In this document: positions 39,138-49,946 of the stretch, piece by piece | Layout: each line of letters begins with the position of its first letter | Position numbering within the stretch: the first letter of the stretch is position 1 | DNA from: Streptococcus lutetiensis | GTDB taxonomy: Bacteria > Bacillota > Bacilli > Lactobacillales > Streptococcaceae | DNA length: 64,000 bases | Assembly (NCBI RefSeq): GCF_900475675.1 | Contig: NZ_LS483403.1 | Coordinates: forward strand, 930,001 to 994,000 | Direction of reading: 5' to 3' | Translations under genes and position numbers: made by a program | Notes under the pieces: generated by a model | What the model was told of the DNA's origin: nothing | The model's input: only the letters and a program-made list of their open reading frames with translations | Database searches by the model: none

Positions 39138-39713
39138 TTATTTTCCTAAAATCAAAGATAGGATTTCCTTACGTTCTTCATGGTCTTCTTTAAAAATCCC
39201 TTTAGCGACAGTTGTCACCGTTTTGCTTCCTGGTTTTTTAATACCACGCATAGTCATGCACATGTGCTCTGCTTCAATCATGACAAAAATGCCTTTTGGA
39301 TGAAGAGCTTCTTCCAATGCTGTAGCCACTTGGTCAGTCAAACGTTCTTGCAACTGTGGACGTTTACTTGCTACCTCAACAGCACGGGCTAATTTACTAA
39401 GACCTGTTACGCGACCAGCACTTGGCAAATAAGCAACATGAGCTTTTCCATAAAAAGGAACCAAGTGGTGCTCACACATTGAGTAAAACGAAATATCTTT
39501 GACGAGAACAGCCTCATCATGATTTTCGGTAAACACAGCTGTAAATTGATCTTTAGGATCTTCATTCAAGCCTGAAAACATCTCTTGATACATTTTTGCA
39601 ACACGTTTAGGCGTATCTAGTAAGCCCTCACGTCTTGGATCTTCTCCTAGAGCTTCTAAGAGTTGGTAAACTGCTGCTTCGAGTTTTTCTTGATTTGCCA
39701 TTTTATTTTCCAA
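39138..39713 (-). CDS. folE: GTP cyclohydrolase I
   Basis: This 191-residue enzyme opens GTP to start pterin synthesis. Zn and active-site motifs are [20 protein letters not shown] and [18 protein letters not shown] second ATG four codons downstream is equally possible. It lies 24 bases after folC. Confidence 0.94.
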   Translation of the reverse strand: MENKMANQEKLEAAVYQLLEALGEDPRREGLLDTPKRVAKMYQEMFSGLNEDPKDQFTAVFTENHDEAVLVKDISFYSMCEHHLVPFYGKAHVAYLPSAGRVTGLSKLARAVEVASKRPQLQERLTDQVATALEEALHPKGIFVMIEAEHMCMTMRGIKKPGSKTVTTVAKGIFKEDHEERKEILSLILGK

Positions 39714-39737
39714 TCTTTTTATTTTTTCTATTATAGC

Positions 39738-40991
39738 TTAATTTTGCTGTCTTGACAAAAGTACAGGACGCACTTGTGAAATGAAGTAAAGTGAGCCAGT
39801 AATAAGATAAAAATCATCCTGACTATCTAAATCAATCTGCTTAAGCCAATCTTGCCAATTGGCTACTTTATAGTATTGGCTTGGGTATTTTTCCAAAGGC
39901 AGTGCATTGTGATAAACAAAAGTTGTCACATCCACATCAGCTAGCTGACTAAGTAACTCAAGCATTGAATCAATTGGCTTGGTGTCAATGGCCGCAAATA
40001 AAATATGCAAATGCTTATCTTTGTACTTTTGCATAACACTAACCAGTGCTTGAACACTTTCGTTGTTATGCGCCCCGTCAATCATAACATTTGGATAGAC
40101 TAATTCTGTACGACCTACCCAATGTGTATTAGCTAGACCAGTCTTGATGATTTCCGTAGTCACTTTTGGATAACGTTCACGCAACTGAAGAGCCGCCGTA
40201 ATCGCTAGACTTGCATTACTAATCTGGTGTTTTCCAGGCATGGCTAAGTTAACTTGATTGAGTATTTCTTTACCACGATAATCAAAACCGTTTTCATTTT
40301 CTGAAGCAGAAAAATCCTTACCAAACTCATAAAGGCTGCTATGACATGTTTTTGCCTTCTCAGTGAAAACTTGACGAACATCATCACGCTCAGTCGCAAA
40401 GATAAATGGAACTCCTTCTTTTAAAACCCCTGCTTTTTGCGCAGCTATTTCCGCATAAGTCTGCCCAAGAATATTCTGATGATCTAAGCCAATTGATGGG
40501 CAAAGAACCGCTAAGGCTTTGAAAACATTGGTTGAGTCGTAAAGGCCACCCATTCCAGCCTCGATAATCGCGATGTCAACTGGGTGCATGTGCCCAAAAT
40601 ATTCAAACATTAAAATAGTAATAACTTCAAATTCTGTAGCTGGTTCTAAGTCAGTTTCAACAGATAAACGCTCCACAACAGGGCGAACGCGCTCCACCAA
40701 TTTAAGAAAATCAGCCTCAGAAATCATTTGCTCATTTAAGCTAATACGTTCGCGAAAATCAACAATATATGGTGACGTAAATATCCCAACTTCATAACCA
40801 GCTAGTGAGAAAATGTGTTGTAAATAGCTGGTAACTGATCCTTTACCATTTGTCCCAACAACGTGGACAGCGGCAAGCTTTTCCTGAGGATTATCAAGTT
40901 CTTCAAGCATCCAAGCCATTCGCTCTAATCCAGGCTTGATTCCAAATTTTAACTTGCCACGAATCCAATCTAAAGCTTCTTGATAATTCAT
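39738..40991 (-). CDS. folC: Folylpolyglutamate synthase
   Basis: This 417-residue ATP-dependent ligase adds glutamates to folate. The P-loop is HVVGTNGKGSVTSYL, and the Mur-ligase-like elements EAGMGGLYDSTNVF and MIDGAHNNESVQAL are present. It is the first gene of the folC-folE-folP-folB-folK run. Confidence 0.94.
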   Translation of the reverse strand: MNYQEALDWIRGKLKFGIKPGLERMAWMLEELDNPQEKLAAVHVVGTNGKGSVTSYLQHIFSLAGYEVGIFTSPYIVDFRERISLNEQMISEADFLKLVERVRPVVERLSVETDLEPATEFEVITILMFEYFGHMHPVDIAIIEAGMGGLYDSTNVFKALAVLCPSIGLDHQNILGQTYAEIAAQKAGVLKEGVPFIFATERDDVRQVFTEKAKTCHSSLYEFGKDFSASENENGFDYRGKEILNQVNLAMPGKHQISNASLAITAALQLRERYPKVTTEIIKTGLANTHWVGRTELVYPNVMIDGAHNNESVQALVSVMQKYKDKHLHILFAAIDTKPIDSMLELLSQLADVDVTTFVYHNALPLEKYPSQYYKVANWQDWLKQIDLDSQDDFYLITGSLYFISQVRPVLLSRQQN

Positions 40992-41122
40992 TTGATGAAT
41001 GTCCTACTATGACCAAAAGTTGCTGACATTAAAAATAAGATTGAGACATTTACCTCGAAATTTTTCAATGATAAGCTTTTAGCGCATATACCTTTCTCTT
41101 ATAAAATTACAATAACACTTCT

Positions 41123-41128
41123 ATTATA
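41123..41128 (-). promoter_or_regulatory. Extended -10 of the fol operon
   Basis: TGCTATAAT on the minus strand (TATAAT at 41123-41128) lies about 130 bases before folC. The TGn extension may compensate for the lack of a clear -35. Confidence 0.6.
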
Positions 41129-41171
41129 GCACAAGGAAAGTCGATAGAAACGATTTCTAAAAGAAGCTTTG

Positions 41172-42889
41172 CTATTTATTCAAAGTGATTTCATAAACGC
41201 CACGAACACTATTACAAGCATAAACGTGATTAGCTTTCTTTAAATCATCTTTTGTCAAATATGCTTCAAACACGCGACCTTCCTTGATTAATTTTTGCCT
41301 GCAAATGCCATCTAAAATACCCACATCAACCGAGGGCGTATACCTTTTCCCATCAATTTCTAAAGTGAGATTACTAATAGTCGTTTCCTGCAGATAACCC
41401 TTATTAGAAATAAAGATAGACTCACCAGATAAACTTTGTAAATGCAGACGATAGGTCGTCTTAAAATAAGTAAACGGACTGTCAATTGACTCACTGTGAT
41501 GAACCAGCTCAGCTTTCAGATAATTTTCTGGCAGGTCTCTAAGTTATGCTAGCTGGAACTGAATAGCACCAGTTTGCTTCACTAAAATTCGCAAACAATA
41601 GTCAGCATCATCTAATTCCTCAAGCTGCTTAGACAGCTTTGCTAAAAAATTTTATTTTGAGAACGGGTAAGCAAAATACCTTACCGACTCTTTTAAACGC
41701 TTGATGTGTTCATCTAAATCCACCATTTGCTTATGAGATACCCTAGCGATTGTGATTATGTCAAAGTCAGGTTGATTGCGATATAAAACCGCAGCCTTAT
41801 CACAAGCCTCTTTATACTCATCATCACAAGCACTCCCCCAAGTAATGCCGCCACCAGCCCCATAAATAGCCTGATTACCTGGTTTTTGAATGATACAGAT
41901 ACCGATATTAAAGATAGCATCTCCATTCAGCAGACAAATCCCAATCGTCCCACAATAAACGCCTCGAGGTTGCTTTTCTAACTGATTGATAATCGCCATT
42001 GTCGCAATCTTTGGAGCTCCGATAATTGGCCCACAGTGAAAAAGGGCAGAAAAATATCTAAAAGACTTTTATCTGATTGCAACTGACTTTCAATGGTTGA
42101 GGTCATTTGCCAAACCGTTGAGTATTGTTCAACCTCACAAAGTTTTGTTACCTTAACGCTACAGATTTCTGAAATGCGTCCCATATCCTTACGTAGCAAA
42201 TCAACAATCATCATGTTTTCAGCACGATTTTTACTATCATTTGCCAGCCAGATTTTATTTCCCAAATCTTCTTTAGTGCTGTAACCGCGAGTAATCGTTC
42301 CCTTCATCGGACGCGTTATCAAACGATTTCCTTTTTTCTTAAAAAACAGCTCTGGACTAACAGACAAAATAGCAAAATCATCGTGCTGGATATAGCAGTT
42401 GTAGGCTGCTTCTTGGGCAATGACTAAGTGATTATATAAAGTAAAAGCATCTTCCTCAAGCAGACTAGATAACTGCAAAGTGTAGTTAACTTGGTAGGTA
42501 TTTCCTTGCCTAATTTCTTCTTTAATCCTAGCAATAGCTCTCTCATAATCGCCTTTACTCGTTCTTGATTACCATGATTTTGGCAATTGAATATTTTTTT
42601 GAGATTGACACGGGAAAGGCTCTTTTTTAACTTCTTGATGAACCGTAAAATAAGCCAAATACTCACCAGAAAGAGGGGAAGATTTGACCGAAAATTTCTC
42701 ATCAAAGGCTTTAGCGGCTTCATAACTCACGTAACCAATGACATAATATCCTTGCTTTTGGTAATTCTCTACCTCTTGCAAAGTGTCTTTAACTTCCCTT
42801 ACCGACTTAGCAGAAAGTTCAGTCAAGGGATTTTCAAAAATCAAACGTTGCCCTAATTCCTTAAAATCAACAACAGTTTTTTTGTGCAT
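41172..42889 (-). pseudogene. pabB: Aminodeoxychorismate synthase component I (pabB, with pabC-like C-terminus), inactivated
   Basis: The frame starts MHKKTVVDFKELGQRLIF and keeps chorismate-binding motifs (NTYQVNYTLQL, RLITRPMKGTITRG, NRAENMMIVDLLRKDMGR). A C-terminal part with aminodeoxychorismate-lyase features (FKTTYRLHLQSLSGESIFISNKGYL split around 41430) follows, so it was a PabB-PabC fusion. Lesions are TAA after LPKSW (about 42570), a one-base loss near 42045 (shift into ALFHCGPIIGAPK), TAA after FAYPFSK (about 41652) and TAA after QFQLA (about 41542). Synthesis of p-aminobenzoate from chorismate should be lost unless another copy exists. Confidence 0.92.
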
Positions 42890-42901
42890 GTCAGCTCCAA
42901 A

Positions 42902-43789
42902 CTACTTATTTTTACGCATTACAATAATTTGTCCTAAAATAAAGACAGCAATGGCAATCCAGATAAAGATAAATCCTTTTAATTGTCCTACAGCTATTGT
43001 TTCTTTAAAAATAAGAACCGCAATAATCAACTGAATCGTCGGGTTAATGTATTGGATAAACCCAATAATATTTAAAGGTGCTCGCTTAACTGCCTCTGCA
43101 AATAAAAGCAAAGGAATTGCCGTCACCACACCAGAAATTACCAACAAAACATTCTCCAGCAAAGTATAATCAAGCATGCTTTCCTTACTAAAAGCAATCA
43201 AATAAATGATGACAAAAGGCATCACTAGACTACTTTCAACTAGCATAGCAACATCACTGGATAGTCGAACATTTTTCTTAACCAAGCCATATAAGCCAAA
43301 AGATAAGGCTAAAACAATCGAAACTAGTGGCACTTGACCTGTGTCAAAAGCAAGCATTCCAACCCCGAATCCTGCAATAGCAATTGCTAAAAGCATCCAA
43401 GAACTTAAACTTTCGTGCAAAAAAATCATAGCAAGTAAAATGGAAACAAGCGGCATAATATAATAACCAAAACTCGCCTGAGTTGCTTGACCATGCGCCA
43501 CTGCATAGATGTAAGTCAGCCAATTAATAGCAATCAAAAGGCTTGCTAGAACCATCATGAATAATTTCTTCCTATCAGCTATCAAACTACCAATCTCACT
43601 CAGATAACACCTATGATTCCGAGATATCAGCATATAAAGTAACATGGTAACAACTGTGAAAATGATACGATAAGAAAAGGTGTTATATGAACTAACACCT
43701 GAAAGTAATTTCCAATAAAGGGACAAAAAGCCCCACAAAATATAAGTTACTAAGCCGAGTAGAAAACCTAAATTAGTCTTTTTCAACAA
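42902..43789 (-). CDS. RarD/EamA family transporter
   Basis: This 295-residue membrane protein has about ten helices in two EamA halves, with the RarD-type start ([23 protein letters not shown]) and the block [19 protein letters not shown]. Its substrate is unknown. It overlaps thrB by 17 bases, so it is transcribed with hom-thrB and might export an amino acid or related metabolite. Confidence 0.88.
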   Translation of the reverse strand: MLKKTNLGFLLGLVTYILWGFLSLYWKLLSGVSSYNTFSYRIIFTVVTMLLYMLISRNHRCYLSEIGSLIADRKKLFMMVLASLLIAINWLTYIYAVAHGQATQASFGYYIMPLVSILLAMIFLHESLSSWMLLAIAIAGFGVGMLAFDTGQVPLVSIVLALSFGLYGLVKKNVRLSSDVAMLVESSLVMPFVIIYLIAFSKESMLDYTLLENVLLVISGVVTAIPLLLFAEAVKRAPLNIIGFIQYINPTIQLIIAVLIFKETIAVGQLKGFIFIWIAIAVFILGQIIVMRKNK

Positions 43790-44657
43790 AAACTCCTTTA
43801 GTATCTACGTGTAAAGCAACCACTTCACCGTCCAAGCCGAGTGAGTGAACAGCCTCTAAAACCTTACTTTCTTGCTCTTTTGGAGCTAAAACCATAACTG
43901 TTGGTCCAGCACCAGAAAGGTAAGTCGCATAAGCACCCGCTTGATGCACTTTTTCTTTAATCTGAGCAAATTCTTTTACTAGTTTTTGACGGAAACGTTC
44001 ATGGAAAAGATCTGCTTCAATCGCTTTTCCAGCTTTTTCCAAATCACCTGTCAAAAGAGCTGCGATAGCAACATTGGCAATAGACGAGGCAGCTACAGCT
44101 TCCTTGTATGAAAATTGAACAGGAAGCACATTACGACTATCACTTGTCTTTAATTCATAATTTGGAATAAAAGCTACAAATGATGCCTCTGGGAAAGTCG
44201 CAACAGCACTATTTACTTTTCCATCAACGTATGATGACACCACAAGATTTCCAAAAATAGCAGGTGCTACATTATCTGGGTGACCTTCGATTTTAGTTGC
44301 TAGCGTAAGCTTTTCATCATCTGACAAGTTCAAGTCAGCCAATTGATTGGCTAACTCAATACCTGCCACAATAACTGAAGACGATGACCCTAAACCACGT
44401 GCCAATGGAATATCTGAAATCATCTTAATACAATGTGGTTTTAAATCTGATTTAACTTGCAAAGCTGTCGTGATCAAAAGGTTCGTTTCATCACTTGGAA
44501 CATCACCCAAATCATGCAAAACTTCCCATTTATCAGCGGCTTCTAAAACCTCGATTGTCAAATACTTAGAAACCGCAACACCGACAGAATCAAATCCAGG
44601 TCCAACATTAGCAGAGGTTGCTGGTACTGTAATTTTCATATCACTATAATCGCTCAA
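43773..44657 (-). CDS. thrB: Homoserine kinase
   Basis: This GHMP kinase of 294 residues phosphorylates homoserine in threonine synthesis. Motifs are [38 protein letters not shown] (split at 85-105) and GAGPTVMVL. The usual ATG of the family is at 44639, but only the in-frame TTG at 44657 has a well-placed GGAAGG ribosome site, so a TTG start is proposed. Confidence 0.93.
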   Translation of the reverse strand: MSDYSDMKITVPATSANVGPGFDSVGVAVSKYLTIEVLEAADKWEVLHDLGDVPSDETNLLITTALQVKSDLKPHCIKMISDIPLARGLGSSSSVIVAGIELANQLADLNLSDDEKLTLATKIEGHPDNVAPAIFGNLVVSSYVDGKVNSAVATFPEASFVAFIPNYELKTSDSRNVLPVQFSYKEAVAASSIANVAIAALLTGDLEKAGKAIEADLFHERFRQKLVKEFAQIKEKVHQAGAYATYLSGAGPTVMVLAPKEQESKVLEAVHSLGLDGEVVALHVDTKGVFVEKD

Positions 44658-44694
44658 AAATGAGCCTTCCTTTCACCTTTAAACTTATCGTTCC

Positions 44695-45981
44695 TTATTC
44701 ACCCAATACTTTAAGGGTATTTAAAACTTTGAAATCTTCTACAGCTTCCAATTTTTCAGTAACAGCAGCCAATTGTGTCTTACTCATTGAGTGAGTAATG
44801 ATAACCACACGCGCACGAGTACCGTTTGCTTTTTGTTGAAGCACTTGTTCAAATGAAATATTTTCAGAATTGAAGATTTCAGCTAAACGAAGCAATTGAC
44901 CTTTTTTATCAGGTGTATTGATTGCAAAGTAATAATGGCTTGTTACATCTGAAGGATTTGCTATTTTTGTTTCACGAGCAAATTCGTTAAATGATTTACC
45001 AACATTACCATCTTTAATACGACGGCAAATGCGGATAATATCAGCTGTTACAGAAGTTGCTGTTGGTTTTTGACCAGCACCTGGTCCATAATACATTGAC
45101 TCACCGATACCAATAGATTCAACAAAGACAGCATTCATAACGTCATTTACACTAGCAAGTGGGTGAGCTTTTGGCAAGAATGTTGGTGACACTTCTGCTG
45201 AAATACCTGATTCAACTTCACGGACATCACCGACAAGTTTAATCACATAACCAAGTTTTTGAGCCACAGCCACATCATCTGGTGTGATTGTTGTGATACC
45301 TTTATGGGCAACATCATCAAAATCAATTGTCATACCAAATCCAAATTGACTCAAGATGACAGCTTTATAAGCAGCATCGATACCTTCAACGTCATTTGTT
45401 GGGTCACTTTCAGCATAACCAAGTTCTTGAGCAGTCTTTAGAGCATCATCATAAGTCCAACCTTCATCAACCATCTTAGTCATCATGAAGTTTGAAGTAC
45501 CGTTAAGAACACCCAAAATACGAGTCACTTTATCAGAAGTGAGTGAGTTTGCAAGTGTACGAAGGATTGGAATACCACCAGCTACCGCTGCTTCATAGTA
45601 AAAAGCAACACCTTTGTCTTTAGCAAGAGCAATCAATTCTTTACCATGAGTAGCAATCAAATCTTTATTCGCTGAAACAACATTTTTACCTGCTTCTAAA
45701 GCTTTTGTGATGAAAGTACGAGCTGGTTCGATACGTCCCATCAATTCAATAACAATATCAATGCTATCATCACTTAAAATCTCATCAACGTTTGTAACAA
45801 AATTATAATCATTTCTGGCAGCCAACAAACGTTTTTTTTCATCATCGTCTTTGACAAGAACCTTAGCGATTTCAATCGTGTCATGAGCTGCTTCCGTAAT
45901 TTTTGAATGATTTTCTTTCAAAAGGGAAGGAACACCACTAGCAACTGTACCAAAACCGAGCAAAGCAATTTTTATTGACAT
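44695..45981 (-). CDS. hom: Homoserine dehydrogenase
   Basis: This 428-residue enzyme reduces aspartate semialdehyde to homoserine. It has an NAD(P) fold ([13 protein letters not shown]), the catalytic block [13 protein letters not shown] with [19 protein letters not shown], and a C-terminal ACT domain (from about 350) for threonine feedback. It lies 37 bases before thrB in the same direction. Confidence 0.95.
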   Translation of the reverse strand: MSIKIALLGFGTVASGVPSLLKENHSKITEAAHDTIEIAKVLVKDDDEKKRLLAARNDYNFVTNVDEILSDDSIDIVIELMGRIEPARTFITKALEAGKNVVSANKDLIATHGKELIALAKDKGVAFYYEAAVAGGIPILRTLANSLTSDKVTRILGVLNGTSNFMMTKMVDEGWTYDDALKTAQELGYAESDPTNDVEGIDAAYKAVILSQFGFGMTIDFDDVAHKGITTITPDDVAVAQKLGYVIKLVGDVREVESGISAEVSPTFLPKAHPLASVNDVMNAVFVESIGIGESMYYGPGAGQKPTATSVTADIIRICRRIKDGNVGKSFNEFARETKIANPSDVTSHYYFAINTPDKKGQLLRLAEIFNSENISFEQVLQQKANGTRARVVIITHSMSKTQLAAVTEKLEAVEDFKVLNTLKVLGE

Positions 45982-46201
45982 TTTTTTCTCCTTAGTAAGT
46001 AATTTTCGAACGGAAAAGTGATTTTTTCAACCAGCACTTCCTAAAATAAAAACTTTTTCTACATTATACCATAAAATTATTCAGAATTTACAGAAAAATA
46101 ACGAACTCTAAAACTCTTTTCCTAATTTAAGGTACATTCTTTCATTTGTACTAAAAAAGTGGTACAATAAAATTAGATTTTTGTCTTCAGGGGAGATTTT
46201 C

Positions 46202-47143
46202 ATGAAAAAACGACACAAACACGAGAAAACAAGTAAAAAACAAATGATACTTGTCAACATTATTCTTTTTCTAGCTTGTATTATTGCTGGTACCATGCTT
46301 TTCTTTACCTTAAAAGAAAGTCATCTCATTTTATCGGCAGAAAAAACAGAACAAATCTCAAAAAAATCTGATCAACAAACGTCAACTGCTCCTTCTACCG
46401 AGCAAAGTTCAGCAACTCAAGCTAGTGACAATAGTAGCGAAGTTAACTGGGTTCAGCAAGATTCTGATGTTTCTCTTCCAATTTTAATGTATCATGCGAT
46501 TCACATCATGGCTCCCGAAGAAGCATCAAATGCCAACCTTATCGTTGATCCGACAACCTTTGAAAGTCACATCAAGCGACTTTCTGATGAAGGATACTAT
46601 TTCTTAACTCCCGAGGAAGCATATAAAGTTTTAACAGAAAATGTTCTTCCAAACGGGAATACAAAAATCATCTGGCTAACTTTTGATGATAGTTTATGGG
46701 ATTTTTACGATAATGCCTTTCCAATTTTGAAAAAATACAGTGCCAAAGCAACTAACAATGTCATTACAAGTACTGTCGGAAATTCAGCTAACTTAAGTCT
46801 CGACCAGATGCTTGAAATGAAAGAACAAGGGATATCTTTCCAAAGTCATACTTCAACCCATCCAGACTTATCTGCTAGTGATGACAATACTCAAAAAACA
46901 GAAATGTCCGATGCCAAAAGCTACCTTGATAGCAACTTACCACAAGATACCATGACAATCGCCTATCCTGCAGGACGTTATTCTGATACCACTCTCCAAC
47001 TCGCTGGTGAACTCAACTATAAGCTTGGTATTACAACAAATGAAGGAGTCGCTGATAAAAACGATGGATTATTATCTCTAGATCGCATTCGAATTTTACC
47101 AGAAACAACAGCTGATAGCCTAATGGCAAGCATCAATCCATAA
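46202..47143 (+). CDS. Polysaccharide deacetylase (NodB family), membrane anchored
   Basis: This protein of 313 residues has a lysine-rich cytoplasmic start, one helix (about 16-38), a Ser/Thr/Gln-rich linker and a NodB domain. Metal and catalytic residues are visible in ILMYHAI, LTFDDS and QSHTSTHPDL, and YPAGRYSD gives the later motif. It probably deacetylates peptidoglycan or a cell-wall or exopolysaccharide outside the cell. The ATG at 46202 is favoured by GGGGAG just upstream. It stands alone between hom (divergent) and a terminator. Confidence 0.88.
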   Translation: MKKRHKHEKTSKKQMILVNIILFLACIIAGTMLFFTLKESHLILSAEKTEQISKKSDQQTSTAPSTEQSSATQASDNSSEVNWVQQDSDVSLPILMYHAIHIMAPEEASNANLIVDPTTFESHIKRLSDEGYYFLTPEEAYKVLTENVLPNGNTKIIWLTFDDSLWDFYDNAFPILKKYSAKATNNVITSTVGNSANLSLDQMLEMKEQGISFQSHTSTHPDLSASDDNTQKTEMSDAKSYLDSNLPQDTMTIAYPAGRYSDTTLQLAGELNYKLGITTNEGVADKNDGLLSLDRIRILPETTADSLMASINP

Positions 47144-47171
47144 AAAAAGAGCCTTATTTAAGGCTTTTTTC
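47143..47171 (+). terminator. Terminator of the deacetylase gene
   Basis: AAAAGAGCCTTA and the facing TAAGGCTTTTTT pair around TT. The structure could also act for the converging small gene. Confidence 0.88.
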
Positions 47172-47185
47172 GTACTCAATTATCA

Positions 47186-47374
47186 TCACTCATTAAATTT
47201 ATGAAACGATTTAACCAAACTATAAATAATATAAGCTAAATTTCCCAAAAACAAAGCTGACCACAGATAAACAAAAAGTTTCTGATGGTGCTCAATGTTA
47301 TAAATAATGGCAACTAAATAAATTACCAAATAAACCATTGACATAACTGGAAATATTTTCTTCCTTTGCTGCAT
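47186..47374 (-). CDS. Small two-helix membrane protein, unknown
   Basis: This 62-residue frame has two hydrophobic segments (about 10-26 and 33-52) and a basic start MQQRKKIF, with GGGAGA before the ATG. It converges on the deacetylase gene. I do not recognise it. Size, ribosome site and membrane pattern favour a real gene. Confidence 0.55.
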   Translation of the reverse strand: MQQRKKIFPVMSMVYLVIYLVAIIYNIEHHQKLFVYLWSALFLGNLAYIIYSLVKSFHKFNE

Positions 47375-47626
47375 AACTTACTCTCCCTTTGACCGTCATA
47401 TCATAACACAATTTAAAGACACTGTTTATATCACCAAAGATTTTTCAATAAGTCTTTACATCATTATAATTGAAAGGGCAATCTCATGAATTTGATACGT
47501 TTACATTTTCAGAAGACGTTTTAGGATAAACTTCATTTCCCCGACATCGCAAAGAGAGTGCTATAATATCCTTAACTAATAATCAGATCCAATTCCCCAT
47601 TCTGCTCAAAAAGAAAGGATTTTATC

Positions 47627-48241
47627 ATGGTATGTGGTAAAGTTAAGCAAATAAAGGATACAAAAGACAGGCTATTTTTATCTCTCATCAGTCTGATGAA
47701 AGATAAAAGCTATGAAGAAATCAAGATTAAAGATATTCTCGAAATCTCCCAAGTTTCAAGAAGAACCTTTTATCGTCACTTCACTAATAAACAAGAACTC
47801 TTAAATTATTATTTTGAAAAGGTAATCGATGATTATCTAAAAGAACGCCAAAACTTCGCTCAATCTGAAAGTTTCGAAGTGATGGTGGCTGGTTCATTAG
47901 AATTTTGGTACCATAAGCAAAATGTTTTATCAATCTTAATCAAGCACCAACATTTTGATCTTTTCTTCCACCAATTCAACCGACGTGCCAAAGAAGCCTA
48001 TAACAGCATTACTCTCCCTTGGTTTGTATACAGCGGTGATGTGACAAAAATCAATTTTGCCATGGACATTATCATCGGTGGATACTACAATGTTTTGCGT
48101 CATTGGTTAAGTAAAGAAAAATCTGAAGGACCCGAAGTTATCGCTGGCGAAGTCAAAAAAATGATTGTAAAACTAACAGAATTTTTCAATCTTGACACCT
48201 ATCAAGAAACTGATAAAACTGTAGAAAAACAAGAGTCCTGA
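47627..48241 (+). CDS. TetR/AcrR family regulator
   Basis: This 204-residue regulator has an N-terminal HTH (YEEIKIKDILEISQVSRRTFYRHFTNKQELL split at 29-58) typical of TetR proteins and a helical ligand domain of the TetR_C group found in many streptococci. AAAGGA precedes the ATG. It has no obvious partner gene, since the small membrane protein downstream is on the opposite strand, so its targets are unknown. Confidence 0.85.
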   Translation: MVCGKVKQIKDTKDRLFLSLISLMKDKSYEEIKIKDILEISQVSRRTFYRHFTNKQELLNYYFEKVIDDYLKERQNFAQSESFEVMVAGSLEFWYHKQNVLSILIKHQHFDLFFHQFNRRAKEAYNSITLPWFVYSGDVTKINFAMDIIIGGYYNVLRHWLSKEKSEGPEVIAGEVKKMIVKLTEFFNLDTYQETDKTVEKQES

Positions 48242-48272
48242 TGATTTCAGAGCTCTTATCGTTTTAGTAAAA

Positions 48273-48599
48273 TTAAAACACTTGATGTAAGATGACTAAA
48301 ATAAAAATCAACACGATCAATGATAAGATTTGAATAAATTTAATTTCACTTGCTAAAAGTATGGGGTAACTTCTCAGATTAGTCTTTTTACGATACCATT
48401 TTGACCAAAGAATTCCCGCTTCGCCAAGAATTAAAGTAAGAAATGGATAAATAAAAAGATTAACCCTACTTTCTTTACCAGCCATTAAACCATTATTAAA
48501 ATGAAGTGCATCTTCTTCTGGTGAGAGTGGAACAAAGGCGATAGTTACTAGAAATATAACACTATATAGCAACCTAACATACAACGAGAATCTCTTCAT
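48273..48599 (-). CDS. Small membrane protein, unknown
   Basis: This 108-residue protein has three hydrophobic stretches (about 8-24, 45-62 and 85-107) and a basic region near 65-75 (WYRKKTNLR). GAGAAG precedes the ATG. I recognise no domain. It converges on the TetR gene and could be under its control, but nothing shows this. Confidence 0.6.
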   Translation of the reverse strand: MKRFSLYVRLLYSVIFLVTIAFVPLSPEEDALHFNNGLMAGKESRVNLFIYPFLTLILGEAGILWSKWYRKKTNLRSYPILLASEIKFIQILSLIVLIFILVILHQVF

Positions 48600-48660
48600 C
48601 TGACTTCTCCTAGCAAGTACTGTTAATCAAATTTTAGTCTTCCACTTCACAATTGTCAAC

Positions 48661-48695
48661 AAAAAAACCACCAGTCAATTGACCAGTGGCTTCTG
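48661..48695 (-). terminator. Terminator of rplJ-rplL
   Basis: On the minus strand AAGCCACTGGTCAATTGACTGGTGG forms a stem with a 10-bp palindromic core and two mismatched pairs, followed by TTTTTTT. Confidence 0.85.
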
Positions 48696-48725
48696 TTTTA
48701 TTAAGCTACTTGAGTAGTTGCTCTA

Positions 48726-49094
48726 TTATTTAAGAGTGATTGAAGCTCCAGCTTCTTCAAGTTTAGCTTTGATTTCTTCAGCTTCTGCAGTAGCAACGCC
48801 TTCTTTAACGTTAGCAGGTGCACCATCAACAAGAGCTTTAGCTTCTTTAAGACCAAGACCTGTAACTTCACGTACAGCTTTGATAACAGCAACTTTTTTG
48901 TCACCAGCTGAAGTCAATTCAACGTCAAATGAGTCTTTAGCAGCACCAGCGTCTGCAGCACCAGCAGCAGCTACAGCTACAGGAGCAGCTGCAGTTACAC
49001 CAAATTCTTCTTCGATAGCTTTTACAAGATCGTTCAATTCAAGGATTGAAGCTTCTTTAATTTCAGCAATAATGTTTTCAATGTTCAATGCCAT
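48726..49094 (-). CDS. rplL: 50S ribosomal protein L7/L12
   Basis: This 122-residue stalk protein has the N-terminal dimerisation domain ([20 protein letters not shown]), the Ala-rich hinge (about 37-52) and the C-terminal factor-binding domain ([21 protein letters not shown]). The start at 49094 follows the family, and an ATG five codons upstream lies in the ribosome site. The 3' end reads TTATTTAAGAGTGAT on the plus strand, close to the sequence used by some streptococcal ICEs, but no ICE is present. Confidence 0.97.
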   Translation of the reverse strand: MALNIENIIAEIKEASILELNDLVKAIEEEFGVTAAAPVAVAAAGAADAGAAKDSFDVELTSAGDKKVAVIKAVREVTGLGLKEAKALVDGAPANVKEGVATAEAEEIKAKLEEAGASITLK

Positions 49095-49162
49095 TGTAGA
49101 TTCCTCCAAAAATATTAATGTTTTATTAGATAATTGTTTGTAGCTCTAGGCTACCATGCGCA

Positions 49163-49666
49163 TTAAGCAGCGTCGTCTTCTTTGTTGTCTGCAACTGCTT
49201 TGACAGCAAGTGCAACGTTGCGAACTGGCGCTTGAAGTACAGAAAGGAGCATAGAAAGAAGTCCTTCGCGGTTTGGCAATGATGCAAGAGCAGTGATTTC
49301 TTCTTTTGAAGATACAGCGCCTTCGATTGCCCCACCTTTGATTTCAAGTGCTTCAGCATCTTTAGCAAAGTCACCAAGAACTTTTGCTGGTGCAACAACA
49401 TCTTCGTTAGAAAATGCTACTGCAGATGGTCCTACGAAAAGATCTTTCATTCCGTCAAGACCTGCTTTTTCAGCTGCACGAGTCAAAATTGAATTTTTGA
49501 TAACTTTAAATTCAACACCGTTTTCGCGAAGATTACGACGAAGAACTGTATCTTGTTCAACTGTAAGACCACGTGAATCAACAACAACGATAGATGCAGC
49601 AGCTTTCATTTTTTCAGCAACAGCATCAACTTGTTCAGCTTTTTTAGCAATAATTGCTTCACTCAT
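49163..49666 (-). CDS. rplJ: 50S ribosomal protein L10
   Basis: This 167-residue stalk base protein binds L7/L12 dimers and 23S rRNA, and also its own mRNA leader. N-terminal block [24 protein letters not shown] and the C-terminal helix [20 protein letters not shown] are typical. It precedes rplL by about 70 bases. Confidence 0.97.
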   Translation of the reverse strand: MSEAIIAKKAEQVDAVAEKMKAAASIVVVDSRGLTVEQDTVLRRNLRENGVEFKVIKNSILTRAAEKAGLDGMKDLFVGPSAVAFSNEDVVAPAKVLGDFAKDAEALEIKGGAIEGAVSSKEEITALASLPNREGLLSMLLSVLQAPVRNVALAVKAVADNKEDDAA

Positions 49667-49669
49667 TAG

Positions 49670-49825
49670 TTTTACCTCCGTTATTATTTTTGGGCTAGGT
49701 ACAAAAAAATTCGCACCTAAACCTAGACACGAAAGTACAAATACGTTATTTCATCATTACGTTTTGTGCCTCGGCAGGAATATTACGAGCACAGCTCCCC
49801 TGCTGTCTTAGGTCAGTTTCATTAC
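49670..49825 (-). ncRNA. L10 leader, autoregulatory mRNA structure
   Basis: The roughly 160-base leader of rplJ holds paired segments typical of the L10 leader (for example AGGTTTAGGTGCG with CGCACC-type partners, and the GCTGTGCTCGTAATATTCCTGC block). L10 with L7/L12 binds such leaders and represses translation. The exact fold was not computed. Confidence 0.7.
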
Positions 49826-49837
49826 AAAACCTTAATC

Positions 49838-49866
49838 ATTATAACTTAGATTTTTGTAACTGTCAA
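49838..49866 (-). promoter_or_regulatory. rplJ-rplL promoter
   Basis: TTGACA (49861-49866) and TATAAT (49838-49843) on the minus strand are both perfect and exactly 17 bases apart, as expected for a ribosomal protein operon. Confidence 0.93.
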
Positions 49867-49946
49867 CACTTTTTTTACTTTTTTGTTTAATTTTTTTATT
49901 TTGGAAAGTTCTAAAATGAAGTTAGCCACCTAAGGGTATCAAAAAA

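Noticed and set aside
48718..49143. 141-codon plus-strand frame opposite rplL
   Set aside because: It is the antisense shadow of rplL caused by its alanine-rich hinge.
49293..49811. 172-codon plus-strand frame opposite rplJ and its leader
   Set aside because: It is antisense to rplJ and runs through the L10 leader, and its composition is that of an antisense shadow.
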